DNA of 64,000 bases from JAGNHS01 sp964609695 (GTDB lineage Bacteria > Bdellovibrionota > UBA2428): positions 248,001 to 312,000 of the forward strand of contig CAZSSP010000001.1 in assembly GCA_964609695.1 (NCBI GenBank), given 5' to 3'. Made by a program: the position numbers and the translations under genes. Shown here piece after piece: positions 1 through 8,427 of this stretch; position 1 is the first letter of the stretch, and each line of letters starts with the position of its first letter. The notes beneath the pieces are model-generated. The model saw only the letters and a program-made list of their open reading frames with translations, was not told where the DNA came from and searched no databases.

Positions 1-1
1 A

Positions 2-619
2 CTGGTTTTATTAGTTTCAGGCGGACACACTCAGATATTATCGGTGAATTCAGACCTTAGCATACAAAAACTAGGCGAAAGCGCCGACGATGCTGCCGGG
101 GAATGCTTCGATAAAAGCGCCAAGCTTATGGGCTTAGCTTATCCCGGAGGTCCAGAAATTGAAAAAATGGCCGCTCTCGCTGAAGCTTCGTCGGAATTAT
201 TAGCAAAAGCAGAAAAACTAGCTCTTGAACTTCCCGTACCTAAAGTAGAAAACGGTTATTCGTTTTCAGGTTTAAAAAGCGCCATTCGCCTTAAAATAGA
301 AAAAAACCCTTCCTATAAAACTGACCCCGCTTTTGCTTGGGCCATTCAAAGCACTATTGCCTCTGCCTTAGTGCGTCCCCTAAAAAAAATCATAAATTCT
401 TTAGAAGTAGCGCCCAGCTCATTAATCTTTTGTGGTGGAGTTGCGGCCAATAAATGCATTCGAAAATCTATGGAAGATTTTTGCCTAGAATCGCAATTAC
501 AACTGCACTTGCCTCCCTTAAAATATTGCACAGACAATGCCGTCATGATTGCCACAGCCGCTCACATTCAAAATCCTGAATTAAATCTTAGCGACGTTAG
601 AGCCCAATTTCCGCTATGA
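2..619 (+). CDS. tsaD: tRNA N6-adenosine threonylcarbamoyltransferase TsaD (5' partial)
   Basis: C-terminal 205 residues of the Kae1/TsaD enzyme, which transfers threonylcarbamoyl to A37 of ANN-decoding tRNAs. The reading frame is open from base 2, so the start lies left of the window; the GTG at 44 is internal. Visible family signatures are SGGHTQIL at the cut edge, GESADDAAGECFDK, GLAYPGGP, the nucleotide-binding FCGGVAANKCIR and YCTDNAVMIA near the C-terminus. The stop lies 10 bases before rsmA, so the two are probably co-transcribed. Identification rests on several family-specific motifs in the right order; the N-terminal metal-binding histidines are outside the window. Confidence 0.95.
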   Translation: MVLLVSGGHTQILSVNSDLSIQKLGESADDAAGECFDKSAKLMGLAYPGGPEIEKMAALAEASSELLAKAEKLALELPVPKVENGYSFSGLKSAIRLKIEKNPSYKTDPAFAWAIQSTIASALVRPLKKIINSLEVAPSSLIFCGGVAANKCIRKSMEDFCLESQLQLHLPPLKYCTDNAVMIATAAHIQNPELNLSDVRAQFPL

Positions 620-629
620 TAGAAACTCC

Positions 630-1403
630 ATGAAGAAAAAAAAGCACTTCGGCCAGCACTTTCTTTGTAATCCCGGAATTATCGAAAAAATTGTAATGAG
701 CCTGAAGAGACTCGATCAGGAAGGAATCAAAACTTGCCTTGAAATTGGCCCCGGCGATGGGGCTCTCACGGGAGCGCTACTTAAAGAGGGCTTTAAAGTT
801 ACAGTTGTCGAGATTGACGAGGATATGGTCAAAAGCTTGAACGAAAAATTTAACTCAGAAGTTTCTCAGGGAAAACTCGAAATTATTCCCGGTGATTTTT
901 TAGATATTGATGCCTCACAATTTCTTCACCAAAAATGGAGCTTTGCTTGTGGTAATTTGCCCTATAATTGTGGAACTGAAATTGTTTTTAAATTCCTAGA
1001 AGATTTTCCGAACATCCAACGCTTTGGATTCATGCTCCAACGCGAAGTCGTTGAAAAATTTATTTCCAAACCTGAAGACGGTAAACGCTATGGAGTTCCC
1101 TCTGTAAAATTTGGATTGAGCTGCAAGGAACACGATCACTTTTGGATTCAAGCCGGTAGCTTTAACCCTCCCCCCAAAGTGGAAAGTGGTTTTTTCGTAT
1201 ATTCCCGACAAGAAAAAGCATTGGCCGACCCGCTTATACGCAACGCAGATTACGACAAAGTTAGCGAATGGATTGAAAAATCCTTTCAACAACGACGAAA
1301 AAAATTAAGAAACTCCTTAGGTTTAAAGTCGAACGAATGGAGCGACAAACGTCCCGAAGAACTCAGCCCCACCGACTTCATCAAACTCCTAAAAGGCGCC
1401 TAG
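630..1403 (+). CDS. rsmA: 16S rRNA dimethyladenosine transferase RsmA (KsgA)
   Basis: SAM-dependent methyltransferase that dimethylates two adjacent adenosines near the 3' end of 16S rRNA during late 30S assembly. The 257-residue length is normal. The N-terminus carries KKHFGQHFL, the SAM-binding loop EIGPGDG is at residues 38-44, the acidic VVEID strand follows, and the catalytic NLPYN motif is at 109-113. The C-terminal helical part ends with FQQRRKKLRNSL, typical of this family. It follows tsaD closely. Its stop codon lies inside the left arm of a long inverted repeat (1396-1550), so the 3' end of the mRNA would fold into that structure. Confidence 0.96.
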   Translation: MKKKKHFGQHFLCNPGIIEKIVMSLKRLDQEGIKTCLEIGPGDGALTGALLKEGFKVTVVEIDEDMVKSLNEKFNSEVSQGKLEIIPGDFLDIDASQFLHQKWSFACGNLPYNCGTEIVFKFLEDFPNIQRFGFMLQREVVEKFISKPEDGKRYGVPSVKFGLSCKEHDHFWIQAGSFNPPPKVESGFFVYSRQEKALADPLIRNADYDKVSEWIEKSFQQRRKKLRNSLGLKSNEWSDKRPEELSPTDFIKLLKGA

Positions 1404-1550
1404 CGACCCGCGAGCCTCTCGGCGAGCATAGTTTTCACTACCATCGCCCCCCACCCTAAATATTCTCTATATTTTAATAGGAGTGCAAAAAAATGAGAGC
1501 GATGCTAAAGTTCATTTGGCTCGCACAATAGCTCGCGAGTCGCTAGGCGC
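1396..1550. repeat. Long imperfect inverted repeat between rsmA and the DUF502 gene
   Basis: The left arm at 1396-1415 (GCGCCTAGCGACCCGCGAGC) and the right arm at 1531-1550 are reverse complements at 19 of 20 positions. Further complementary pieces lie just inside, such as GGCGAGC against GGCTCGC. The left arm contains the rsmA stop codon and the right arm ends three bases before the DUF502 ATG, so the element fills the whole gene gap. The arm sequence differs from that of the elements at 44825 and 57379. It could be a small mobile remnant or a folded mRNA control element; the sequence alone does not decide. Confidence 0.75.
1493..1531 (+). CDS. Possible 12-residue leader peptide (MRAMLKFIWLAQ)
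   Basis: A very short frame inside the loop of the 1396-1550 inverted repeat. It begins with ATG nine bases after a good AGGAG ribosome-binding sequence, and its TAG stop ends on the first base of the right repeat arm. A sequence like TATTTTAAT lies just upstream and could serve as a -10 region. The position suggests a leader whose translation could open or close the hairpin ahead of the DUF502 gene. A frame this short can easily arise by chance, so this is only a candidate. Confidence 0.25.
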   Translation: MRAMLKFIWLAQ

Positions 1551-1553
1551 TTT

Positions 1554-2105
1554 ATGGGAAATAAAATTCGTGAATATTTAATTTTGGGACTCATTTCGAT
1601 AGCTCCTTTGGCTATAACCATTTGGGTACTTTGGAGTGCTATTCGCTTTCTTGATGGTTTCGTACCCGAATCACTTCAAGCCTTTCCTGGATTAGGCATT
1701 ATTTACTGTTTCGCCATACTTCTTCTCACAGGAATCTTTGCAAAAACAGTAACAGGTAAACTTCTCAATACTTTTGGAGAATCTGTTTTTAGCAAACTTC
1801 CCATCGTCAGAGGTCTCTACTCAGTGTCTAAACAAGTGAGCACAGCTCTTTTCTCAAAAGACGCTAACAAATCTTTTAAACGTGTTGTCTACATTCCCTT
1901 CATGGGCGTGAAATCTAAAACCTTAGGTTTTGTGACTGGTGAAATCAAAGCTGAGCATAAAATTTTAGTTTTCGTTCCTACGGCCCCCAATCCTACTGGC
2001 GGCTATGTACTTCTTTTTGATGAAAAAGATGTAGAAGACTGCCCCTTTACTGTGGATGAAGCCTTAAAAATTGTTTTAAGTTGTGGAGCCACTGTTCATA
2101 CTTAA
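1554..2105 (+). CDS. DUF502 family inner-membrane protein
   Basis: A 183-residue protein of the DUF502 family, whose biochemical role is not established. Two hydrophobic segments are visible at about residues 7-28 and 45-66, followed by a soluble domain with the conserved LPIVRGLYSVSKQV stretch, VVYIPFMGVKSKTLGFVTGE and FVPTAPNPTGGYV, all typical of the family. The C-terminal domain is expected to face the cytoplasm or to associate with the membrane. The start ATG lies just past the right arm of the 1396-1550 repeat, and the only Shine-Dalgarno-like bases (AGG) are inside that arm. smpB follows nine bases after the stop. Confidence 0.85.
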   Translation: MGNKIREYLILGLISIAPLAITIWVLWSAIRFLDGFVPESLQAFPGLGIIYCFAILLLTGIFAKTVTGKLLNTFGESVFSKLPIVRGLYSVSKQVSTALFSKDANKSFKRVVYIPFMGVKSKTLGFVTGEIKAEHKILVFVPTAPNPTGGYVLLFDEKDVEDCPFTVDEALKIVLSCGATVHT

Positions 2106-2114
2106 TTATTTTCA

Positions 2115-2579
2115 ATGGCAGACAAAGCAGTTAAATTAATTTCTCAAAACAGAAAAGCCTTTCACGATTATCATATCGAAAAAACCATTGAAGCTGGCTT
2201 GGTTCTTAAAGGTTCAGAAGTGAAATCTTGCCGCGAAGGAAAAGTCCAATTAGTCGATTCATTTGCTAGCTTTTCAAAAGGCGAACTTTTTTTACACAAA
2301 GCCAATATCTCCGAATTTAAACAAGGGGGCCCCTTTTATAATCATCCCCCCGTAAGAACTCGAAAACTCCTTTTAAAAAAGAAGGAGCTTCAACAACTTC
2401 TAACGGCTGTCGATAAAGATGGATATACACTGATACCCATTAAAATCTATTTTAAGAATGGCTACGCTAAAATCGAGCTTGGGCTAGCCAAAGGAAAAAC
2501 TCGTGGCGACAAACGAGACACCCTTAAGAAAAAGGAAGTCCAACGCAGCATGGATCAAGCAAAAAGACGCGATCGATAA
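2115..2579 (+). CDS. smpB: SsrA-binding protein SmpB
   Basis: Partner protein of tmRNA in trans-translation, which frees ribosomes stalled on broken mRNA. Length 154 residues, as usual. Conserved segments in order are NRKAFHDYHIE, EAGLVLKGSEVKS, the beta-barrel stretch with NISEF and HPPVRTRKLLL, then GYTLIPIKIYFKNG and the basic tail KGKTRGDKRDTLKKKE, the part that enters the mRNA path in the family. It starts nine bases after the DUF502 stop. The tmRNA gene itself was not seen in this window. Confidence 0.97.
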   Translation: MADKAVKLISQNRKAFHDYHIEKTIEAGLVLKGSEVKSCREGKVQLVDSFASFSKGELFLHKANISEFKQGGPFYNHPPVRTRKLLLKKKELQQLLTAVDKDGYTLIPIKIYFKNGYAKIELGLAKGKTRGDKRDTLKKKEVQRSMDQAKRRDR

Positions 2580-2626
2580 GCCCCTTCTAGGTTGCAAAAA
2601 GGGTTCTAAGACCTTACAAAGAATAT

Positions 2627-3112
2627 ATGCTTCCTAAGTATAAGCGAATGACGCTCAGACAAAGGCTTTACTTGCCCGAAATCATTCGCGGCATGATGCT
2701 GACTTTAAAATTCCTGTTCCGAAAAAAATCTACAATGAGTTATCCCGAAGTTAAGCACAATTTTCCTGTGGGATACCGTGGAGTTCCTCGCTTAATTGCC
2801 AGCCAAGATGGCAATGAAAGATGCGTTGCCTGTAAATTATGCGAAGTAGTTTGCCCTCCAGTGGCCATCTATATCGAAGCCGAAGAATTCCCCGATCAAG
2901 ATTACAGAGAACGTCGTCCAAAAGTTTTTCAAATTGATTTTGGTCGCTGTATTAATTGCGGATTCTGCGAAGAAGCGTGCCCGGTTGAGGCCATTGAAAT
3001 GAGCCAATCTGTAGAAATTGTCGGCGAAAGTCGCGAAGCCTTAGTATACCAAAAAGACAAACTCCTCGCGATTCCCGAAGATCCTCGCCGACAACATCTT
3101 CGCACCCTTTAA
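2627..3112 (+). CDS. nuoI: NADH-quinone oxidoreductase subunit I (NuoI)
   Basis: Ferredoxin-like complex I subunit that carries electrons between the peripheral-arm clusters and the quinone site. It has two classical 4Fe-4S motifs: cysteines 66, 69, 72, 76 (CVACKLC) and 108, 111, 114, 118 (CINCGFC), each followed by proline. The N-terminal region with YLPEIIRGMMLTLKF and the VGYRGVPRL stretch match NuoI rather than a generic ferredoxin. Length 161 residues is normal. It is not flanked by other nuo genes: smpB lies upstream and an unrelated opposite-strand gene downstream. nuoB is about 6.6 kb away on the other strand. Confidence 0.92.
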   Translation: MLPKYKRMTLRQRLYLPEIIRGMMLTLKFLFRKKSTMSYPEVKHNFPVGYRGVPRLIASQDGNERCVACKLCEVVCPPVAIYIEAEEFPDQDYRERRPKVFQIDFGRCINCGFCEEACPVEAIEMSQSVEIVGESREALVYQKDKLLAIPEDPRRQHLRTL

Positions 3113-3154
3113 TAAGTCCTTAGTGAAAAAACTCAAAGGATTGAAGAGACTATT

Positions 3155-4591
3155 TTATATCCTGCAGCTTTGTGTGCACGATTCATGACTGAACTTAAGA
3201 GAATCATCCATACAATTTGAAGTTCCTTTATGCCGAACAACTGAAGCTTTAGAGACATCGATTCTTTTGCTCGATCCAAGGCGAGCCAAACAAGCGTTGA
3301 CTGCATTAGCCCGCAGTCCATCGGCCATAGTTTGTCCATCTTGAAAATACTCTCTAGCATTCATGCGATTCACACCTATCCCACCCTTAACAGGAGAGCT
3401 TTGAACAATTATAAAATTGAAATTTTTAGCACTTATATTTTCTAAACTGCACTGAGCAGGAGACACAAATCTATTTATCCCCCAAGGATCGCTTTCAACA
3501 GACTCAATAATCACAACATGTCCTTTAATAGCAATGATATCGCCTGGCTGCAGATCATGATCGGTGGCACTGGGCTTCAACTTTGATAAACATGTTAATC
3601 CATTATCTTGGGGTTCTTTAAACATACTAGAACTCACTCCGTGAACATGTTCAGGTTTTAATTTTGTATCCGCCTTTAATTTCATACCCATAGAGGCTAG
3701 CGATGAAAACACCACGGCAGAACAGTCTATCCCCATAACTGATGTGCCACTTCCTGCATCTGTAAAAAAATCCAAGATTCCATTGGAAGTGTTGGGCTTC
3801 CCACCAAAATCATAAATGGGTGGATTTTTTTTAACATCCACACATAGCACTCCATAACTATCCACCGACTTGAGATAAAAATGTGTGTTTAACAATTTTT
3901 CTTTATCACTTATTACTCTCTTGTTACCGCCACTTGGATGTTGGCCAACCACTTTTATGCCTTCCACATCTGGGTCATTGAGCCCATAGGGCTGCCAGCT
4001 CATAGCATCACAGGTTTGATAAAAATTATCTAAAGTTTTTCTCGCTCCTTTAGAGGCCAAAGTTGGAGAAACAGCCGATTGTTGTGGCTCTGGAATCATT
4101 TCAGTAGCGCAATCTATGGCATTGTTGAGAGCAAATACTCTCATACTCTGAATCATATAATCGAGGTGATTTAAATAAACATCAGCCGCCTCAGACGTTC
4201 TATCTCCTAGTTCTGCAGCGGAAATTCTATCCAATCTAAAATCACCCCCAGGATCTTTTTTAAAATCCCTATGACCCAGAAATAAAAACAAATATAGATC
4301 TCTAAAAGCTTTTCTTAAAAAGGGTAATTGCGCTTTTCTGGAATAACTCCAATGACGAACATCATTAAATGTAATTTTGTTAAATATTTCAGGAAAACTT
4401 TTAAATTCAGCAGGACTTCTTCTAGTCCTCAAAAATTTATAAGCTAGATCAAAAACTTGACTTCGAAAATCAGGACAAGACAAAGACCCCATGGCCTCGA
4501 TTTGCATAGTCTTAACTTCAACTTCACTTAAAGCCTGAGCCTGAAAAGAATGCGCGACCAATAATACAAAAAGACAATAAAAATATTTCAA
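3155..4591 (-). CDS. Exported NlpC/P60-like cysteine peptidase candidate
   Basis: 478-residue protein starting with a clear signal peptide (MKYFYCLFVLLVAHSFQAQA). The N-terminal half is helical and not recognised. The C-terminal part has the order seen in NlpC/P60 papain-fold enzymes: GIDCSAVVFSSL with the nucleophile-type cysteine, then LQPGDIIAIKGHVVII with the histidine. That family usually cuts cell-wall peptides, but the substrate here is unknown. The start is supported by AGGAG nine bases upstream. A long opposite-strand gap to nuoI indicates independent transcription. The family call is from motif spacing only, and the insert between the Cys and His motifs is longer than usual. Confidence 0.6.
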   Translation of the reverse strand: MKYFYCLFVLLVAHSFQAQALSEVEVKTMQIEAMGSLSCPDFRSQVFDLAYKFLRTRRSPAEFKSFPEIFNKITFNDVRHWSYSRKAQLPFLRKAFRDLYLFLFLGHRDFKKDPGGDFRLDRISAAELGDRTSEAADVYLNHLDYMIQSMRVFALNNAIDCATEMIPEPQQSAVSPTLASKGARKTLDNFYQTCDAMSWQPYGLNDPDVEGIKVVGQHPSGGNKRVISDKEKLLNTHFYLKSVDSYGVLCVDVKKNPPIYDFGGKPNTSNGILDFFTDAGSGTSVMGIDCSAVVFSSLASMGMKLKADTKLKPEHVHGVSSSMFKEPQDNGLTCLSKLKPSATDHDLQPGDIIAIKGHVVIIESVESDPWGINRFVSPAQCSLENISAKNFNFIIVQSSPVKGGIGVNRMNAREYFQDGQTMADGLRANAVNACLARLGSSKRIDVSKASVVRHKGTSNCMDDSLKFSHESCTQSCRI

Positions 4592-4758
4592 AGCAAACTC
4601 CTAATGGTCTTCTTCTGTCCCAGGGTTGCAACGAAATGATGTGATTATTTCCGCGTGCAGTTCATAGAATAAGAATTAACAAATTAAATGAAAAGGTCTG
4701 TCATATTATTGGCAAAATAATTGAGAGATGTGTCTAAGTTTTGTTTTTTTGGACAATC

Positions 4759-5607
4759 TTAAATCAAGCGACAATTTTGCAATGCTGGCAATCTCTTTCG
4801 AACCTCATTTAACTCTTCTCGAGAAAGTTCGCACACCAACATGTTTTCTCCCTCAAATGGAGCTCGATCCAAAACACCGCCCCAAGGATGAACCATAAGA
4901 GCATTTCCGTAGCAAGATAAGGCTTCACCACGAGAATTAAAGTGATCGCCCCATTGAGCAGAAGCAATCACATAAGATAAATTTTCAACGGCACGTGATC
5001 GCAACAATAGCTCCCAATGCAACTCACCAGTCAAAGCTGTAAAAGCTGCAGGAATTAGAAGTACATCAGATTTATTCTGAACAACAAGATTTCTAAAAAG
5101 TTCAGGGAATCTTAAATCATAACAAATACTCAACCCGAATTTCCAACCACGCCATTCTACAGTGACGGGCTTTTCTCCAGCTTGATAATCTTGAGACTCT
5201 CTATACACTGCACCGGGGGCATCAAAATGAAATAGATGAATTTTATGATAACTAATGGGCTTCTCGCCAGGTTTAATAAACCAATGAGCATTATAAGGAA
5301 GCTCCCCTTCCGCAGGGGCTTCTAATACAGACCCCAATGAAACCGCTAAATCCAAATTAGAAAACGCCTCATAAAAAGCTTTATTCCAATCATTTCCTTC
5401 TCGCAGAGCTCGCTCGGGATTAGGATCTAAAAAGATTTCTGAGCGTTCAAAATCCTTCGGATGGCGCGGACCTCGATAAAATACGTTTTCAGGAAAACAA
5501 ATGAGATCACATTTTTGCGTTTGTGCTTCGGCGATGAAGCTTTGAGTTAAAAACAAATTCTCCCAAGGATCATCTGTTGAACGCATTTGTACAATAGCGA
5601 TTCTCAT
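4759..5607 (-). CDS. Nitrilase-superfamily amidohydrolase (Nit1/deaminated-glutathione-amidase type)
   Basis: 282-residue carbon-nitrogen hydrolase. The catalytic triad is visible as Glu40 in CFPEN, Lys122 in YHKIHLF and Cys162 in SICYDLRFPELFR. The DLRFPELFR sequence and the overall length fit the Nit branch that includes deaminated glutathione amidase, though other omega-amidases are close relatives and the substrate is not settled by sequence. It is predicted cytoplasmic, with no signal peptide. It is divergent from the M32 carboxypeptidase gene, with only 22 bases between the starts, so the promoters must overlap the coding ends. Confidence 0.85.
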   Translation of the reverse strand: MRIAIVQMRSTDDPWENLFLTQSFIAEAQTQKCDLICFPENVFYRGPRHPKDFERSEIFLDPNPERALREGNDWNKAFYEAFSNLDLAVSLGSVLEAPAEGELPYNAHWFIKPGEKPISYHKIHLFHFDAPGAVYRESQDYQAGEKPVTVEWRGWKFGLSICYDLRFPELFRNLVVQNKSDVLLIPAAFTALTGELHWELLLRSRAVENLSYVIASAQWGDHFNSRGEALSCYGNALMVHPWGGVLDRAPFEGENMLVCELSREELNEVRKRLPALQNCRLI

Positions 5608-5629
5608 AAGAGCATGTTAGAAACAGCTG

Positions 5630-7108
5630 ATGACTTGGTCAATACCACAAATCTTAGAACACTATAAGAAAGCTAAAATTCTTGAATCCACAATCAGCCT
5701 ATTAGAATGGGACCAAGAAACTTACATGCCCACTCAGAGTGTCAACATTCGCTCCGAACAACTCAGCTATCTTTATGGCGAACACTTTAAAATTCAAACT
5801 CACCCAGAATTTGTAAGTTCTGTTTTAAAAGCCCATTCCCCAAATCCCCGGGAACAAAAAATAATTAATAAACTTCGTATTGAAGTGGCTAAAAAAACAG
5901 CTCTCGACGAAAATTTTGTACACAAAATCACCGTCTCTAAAGTCAAAACACTAGAAGCTTGGAAACTGGCTCGTTCCGAATCAAATTTCTCCAAAGTCCA
6001 AGAAGCTTTAAGTGAAATTGTTTCGCTAAAAAGAGAAGAGGCCCTAAGACTTTCAGAACATAAATTACTAAAAGAGCATTTTAACGGCTGCACACTTTAC
6101 GAAATCATGCTCGACGAATACGAGCCTGGAATGAAAGCTCAACAATTGAGAACTCTACTTAGCCATTTAGTAGAAGGAACAAAGCTTCGACTTGAAAAAA
6201 TTATTGATAAGCAAAAAACTAAAGGCTGGAAATCTATCGCCTACCCCATGCCCAAAGCCGAGCAACGTGAACTTTCGCTTAAAATTATAAAGCAATTAGA
6301 CTTTCCCATGGAGCGCGGACGCCTTGACGAAAGCCACCACCCTTTTTGTGGAGGCAATCCAGAAGACGTTCGAATGACCACTCGATATGATGAAAGTGAT
6401 TTTCTAAACGCCTTATTCAGCACTATCCACGAAACTGGCCATGGAATTTACGAAGCTAGTTTTCCTAGAGACCTCATAGGCACCCCCTGTGCCAGCGGCG
6501 CCTCTACTGGTGTGCATGAATCTCAAAGTCGCTTTTACGAAAATTTCATAGGACGCTCTCAAGCTTTTTGTGATTATTTAGGACAATTAACTGGAAAGAA
6601 TTCAAAAGAACTTTTTGAAGCTTTAAATCTAGTAGAAAAATCTCTCATCAGAGTTGATGCCGATGAAGTGACTTATAATCTTCACATTGCATTACGAATG
6701 AAAATTGAAGAGTCTTTGATTGAAGGTAAAATTGAAGTCAAAGACATTCCTGAAGTTTGGAACAGCACTTTTAAAGATTATTTTGGCATTCAAGTTCCCA
6801 ACGACAGCAAAGGATGCTTGCAAGACATTCACTGGCACGGCGGCTCGTTTGGATATTTCCCCGGTTACAGCATTGGGAATTTGTTAGCAGCCGAAATTCA
6901 TGCTGATTTCTCTAAACAATTTCCCGATTGGGAAGATAAAGTGAGAAAGGGTTCTTTTGCATTCATAAAGGATTATCTCTATAAAAAGGTTCATCATTTT
7001 GCAGCACTTGATAACAGCACGGGCACTATAAAAAATATATTACCTGATAGAGACTTAGGCGCTGAGGCTTTCTTAAAATATCTCGATAATAAATATTTAA
7101 ATCATTAA
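5630..7108 (+). CDS. M32 family carboxypeptidase (carboxypeptidase Taq type)
   Basis: 492-residue metallocarboxypeptidase expected to remove C-terminal amino acids from peptides in the cytoplasm. The zinc motif HETGH is at residues 267-271, and the family-specific sequences ESQSRFYEN and DADEVTYNLH follow at the right spacing, including the downstream glutamate ligand region. HWHGGSFGYFPGYSIGN near the C-terminus is also characteristic. Length agrees with the family. Neighbours are a divergent nitrilase-like gene and a small unknown gene 19 bases after the stop. Confidence 0.93.
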   Translation: MTWSIPQILEHYKKAKILESTISLLEWDQETYMPTQSVNIRSEQLSYLYGEHFKIQTHPEFVSSVLKAHSPNPREQKIINKLRIEVAKKTALDENFVHKITVSKVKTLEAWKLARSESNFSKVQEALSEIVSLKREEALRLSEHKLLKEHFNGCTLYEIMLDEYEPGMKAQQLRTLLSHLVEGTKLRLEKIIDKQKTKGWKSIAYPMPKAEQRELSLKIIKQLDFPMERGRLDESHHPFCGGNPEDVRMTTRYDESDFLNALFSTIHETGHGIYEASFPRDLIGTPCASGASTGVHESQSRFYENFIGRSQAFCDYLGQLTGKNSKELFEALNLVEKSLIRVDADEVTYNLHIALRMKIEESLIEGKIEVKDIPEVWNSTFKDYFGIQVPNDSKGCLQDIHWHGGSFGYFPGYSIGNLLAAEIHADFSKQFPDWEDKVRKGSFAFIKDYLYKKVHHFAALDNSTGTIKNILPDRDLGAEAFLKYLDNKYLNH

Positions 7109-7166
7109 GTTATCGGGAGCCAAAGATTTGGCTCAATGTGCAATTCAAGTTTTCCGAAATAAATTC

Positions 7167-7451
7167 ATGAAGCAGAAAATCGCCATGGTCACTGAATGGG
7201 CTTGGTCTAACAAGCTCATCGACTCCAAAGAAAAACTCCGAGCCTTTGCGTATGTCATTTTTAAAAAATTGAGCGAAAAGAATCCTCAAGCAAGAACTAA
7301 CCCTAATCGCGCTGTGAACGAAATTGAAAGAGACATCTACCGATGTGTGCTCAAACTCAGTTATGGCGGAAGAAAACCCGCTGAAATTTCCGAGGCCCGC
7401 AAAGCTAAACTCACAGAGGAATCCCACGAGTTCTTTTTAAAATCCGCATGA
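7167..7451 (+). CDS. Small helical protein of unknown function, coupled to a KirBac gene
   Basis: I do not recognise this protein. From the ATG at 7167 it has 94 residues; a TTG start at 7128 would add 13. It is charged and probably all helical, with no membrane segment or cysteine cluster. The sequence from MKQKIAMVTEWAWSNKLIDSK reads like a natural N-terminus. Its stop overlaps the KirBac start in an ATGA, so translation is probably coupled to the channel gene. Confidence 0.65.
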   Translation: MKQKIAMVTEWAWSNKLIDSKEKLRAFAYVIFKKLSEKNPQARTNPNRAVNEIERDIYRCVLKLSYGGRKPAEISEARKAKLTEESHEFFLKSA

Positions 7452-8308
7452 AATTTAAACGTCAACCCAAAGAAAATCCTCTATACGTTGTGGTCAAAGA
7501 AGGCCATAAGAATTCTTACTGGGAAGACCTCTACCACAAACTTCTCACGAGCTCTTGGATTTACCTAATTACTTTCATCTCTACAGTTTATCTAGGTTAT
7601 AATTTTCTTTTTGCAGCACTTTATTGGCTCTACCCCGATTCCATTGCCAATGTTCGCCCTGGTCACTATTGGGATTATTTCTTTTTCAGCATTCAAACTT
7701 CCGCCACTATTGGTTATGGAAATTTTTATCCTCAAACACAATTTGCTCATATAGTTGTCACCCTTGAAGCCATTTTTGGCTTTGTTTTAACTGCCATAAG
7801 CACGGGTCTTATCTTTGCTAAATTCGCTCGACCCAATGCTAAAGTTATTTTCTCTAAAAATATAATTCGAGCTCCCTATGCCAAAAAAGATGTTCTTCTT
7901 CTGAGACTCGCCAACACTAGAATCAATAGGATTATTGAGGGTTGCGCGCGCTTTAGCGTCCTGCTCAATGAAACAACAGAAGAAGGTCACTTTTTAAGAA
8001 AAATTCACGACCTCAAATTAGAACGCGACACCACTCCTATTTTTGGTCTGTCTTGGACATTGATGCATGTCATAGACACCAATAGCCCTCTTTATGGAAA
8101 AGATCATAAGGAGCTTGAAAAACTCAATCCTGAATTTTTCGTTACCTTTCAAGGAACCGATGAAACTTTCTTTACGGCCATAGCGGCCAATCATTATTAT
8201 AAATTCGAGCATCTATTAAAGAATAAGAAATTTCGAGACATCATCCGCTCTGAAGGAGAAAAAAGAATTATCGATATTGGAAATTTCCACACCGTCGACG
8301 ATGCATAA
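7448..8308 (+). CDS. Inward-rectifier potassium channel (KirBac type)
   Basis: 286-residue inner-membrane K+ channel. An amphipathic slide-helix region precedes TM1 at about residues 37-60. The pore loop contains SATIGYGNFYP, with the TIGYG selectivity filter at 87-91, and TM2 spans about 98-122. The cytoplasmic beta-sandwich domain follows, with the Kir-typical RLANTRINRI, GLSWTLMHVID and FFVTFQGTDETF segments. The start overlaps the stop of the preceding small gene. Channels of this class are assumed to be tetrameric and ligand or lipid gated; nothing in the sequence indicates the gating signal. Confidence 0.92.
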   Translation: MKFKRQPKENPLYVVVKEGHKNSYWEDLYHKLLTSSWIYLITFISTVYLGYNFLFAALYWLYPDSIANVRPGHYWDYFFFSIQTSATIGYGNFYPQTQFAHIVVTLEAIFGFVLTAISTGLIFAKFARPNAKVIFSKNIIRAPYAKKDVLLLRLANTRINRIIEGCARFSVLLNETTEEGHFLRKIHDLKLERDTTPIFGLSWTLMHVIDTNSPLYGKDHKELEKLNPEFFVTFQGTDETFFTAIAANHYYKFEHLLKNKKFRDIIRSEGEKRIIDIGNFHTVDDA

Positions 8309-8427
8309 TATCGAAGTATAACTTTTAGACAGTGTTTTCAGTCTTTTGTCTGACTCATAAAATATCTGCCTTCAAATCAATTATATTGGCTTTTCAGCCT
8401 GGAATAGCACTTGCATAAGTCTTCTCG

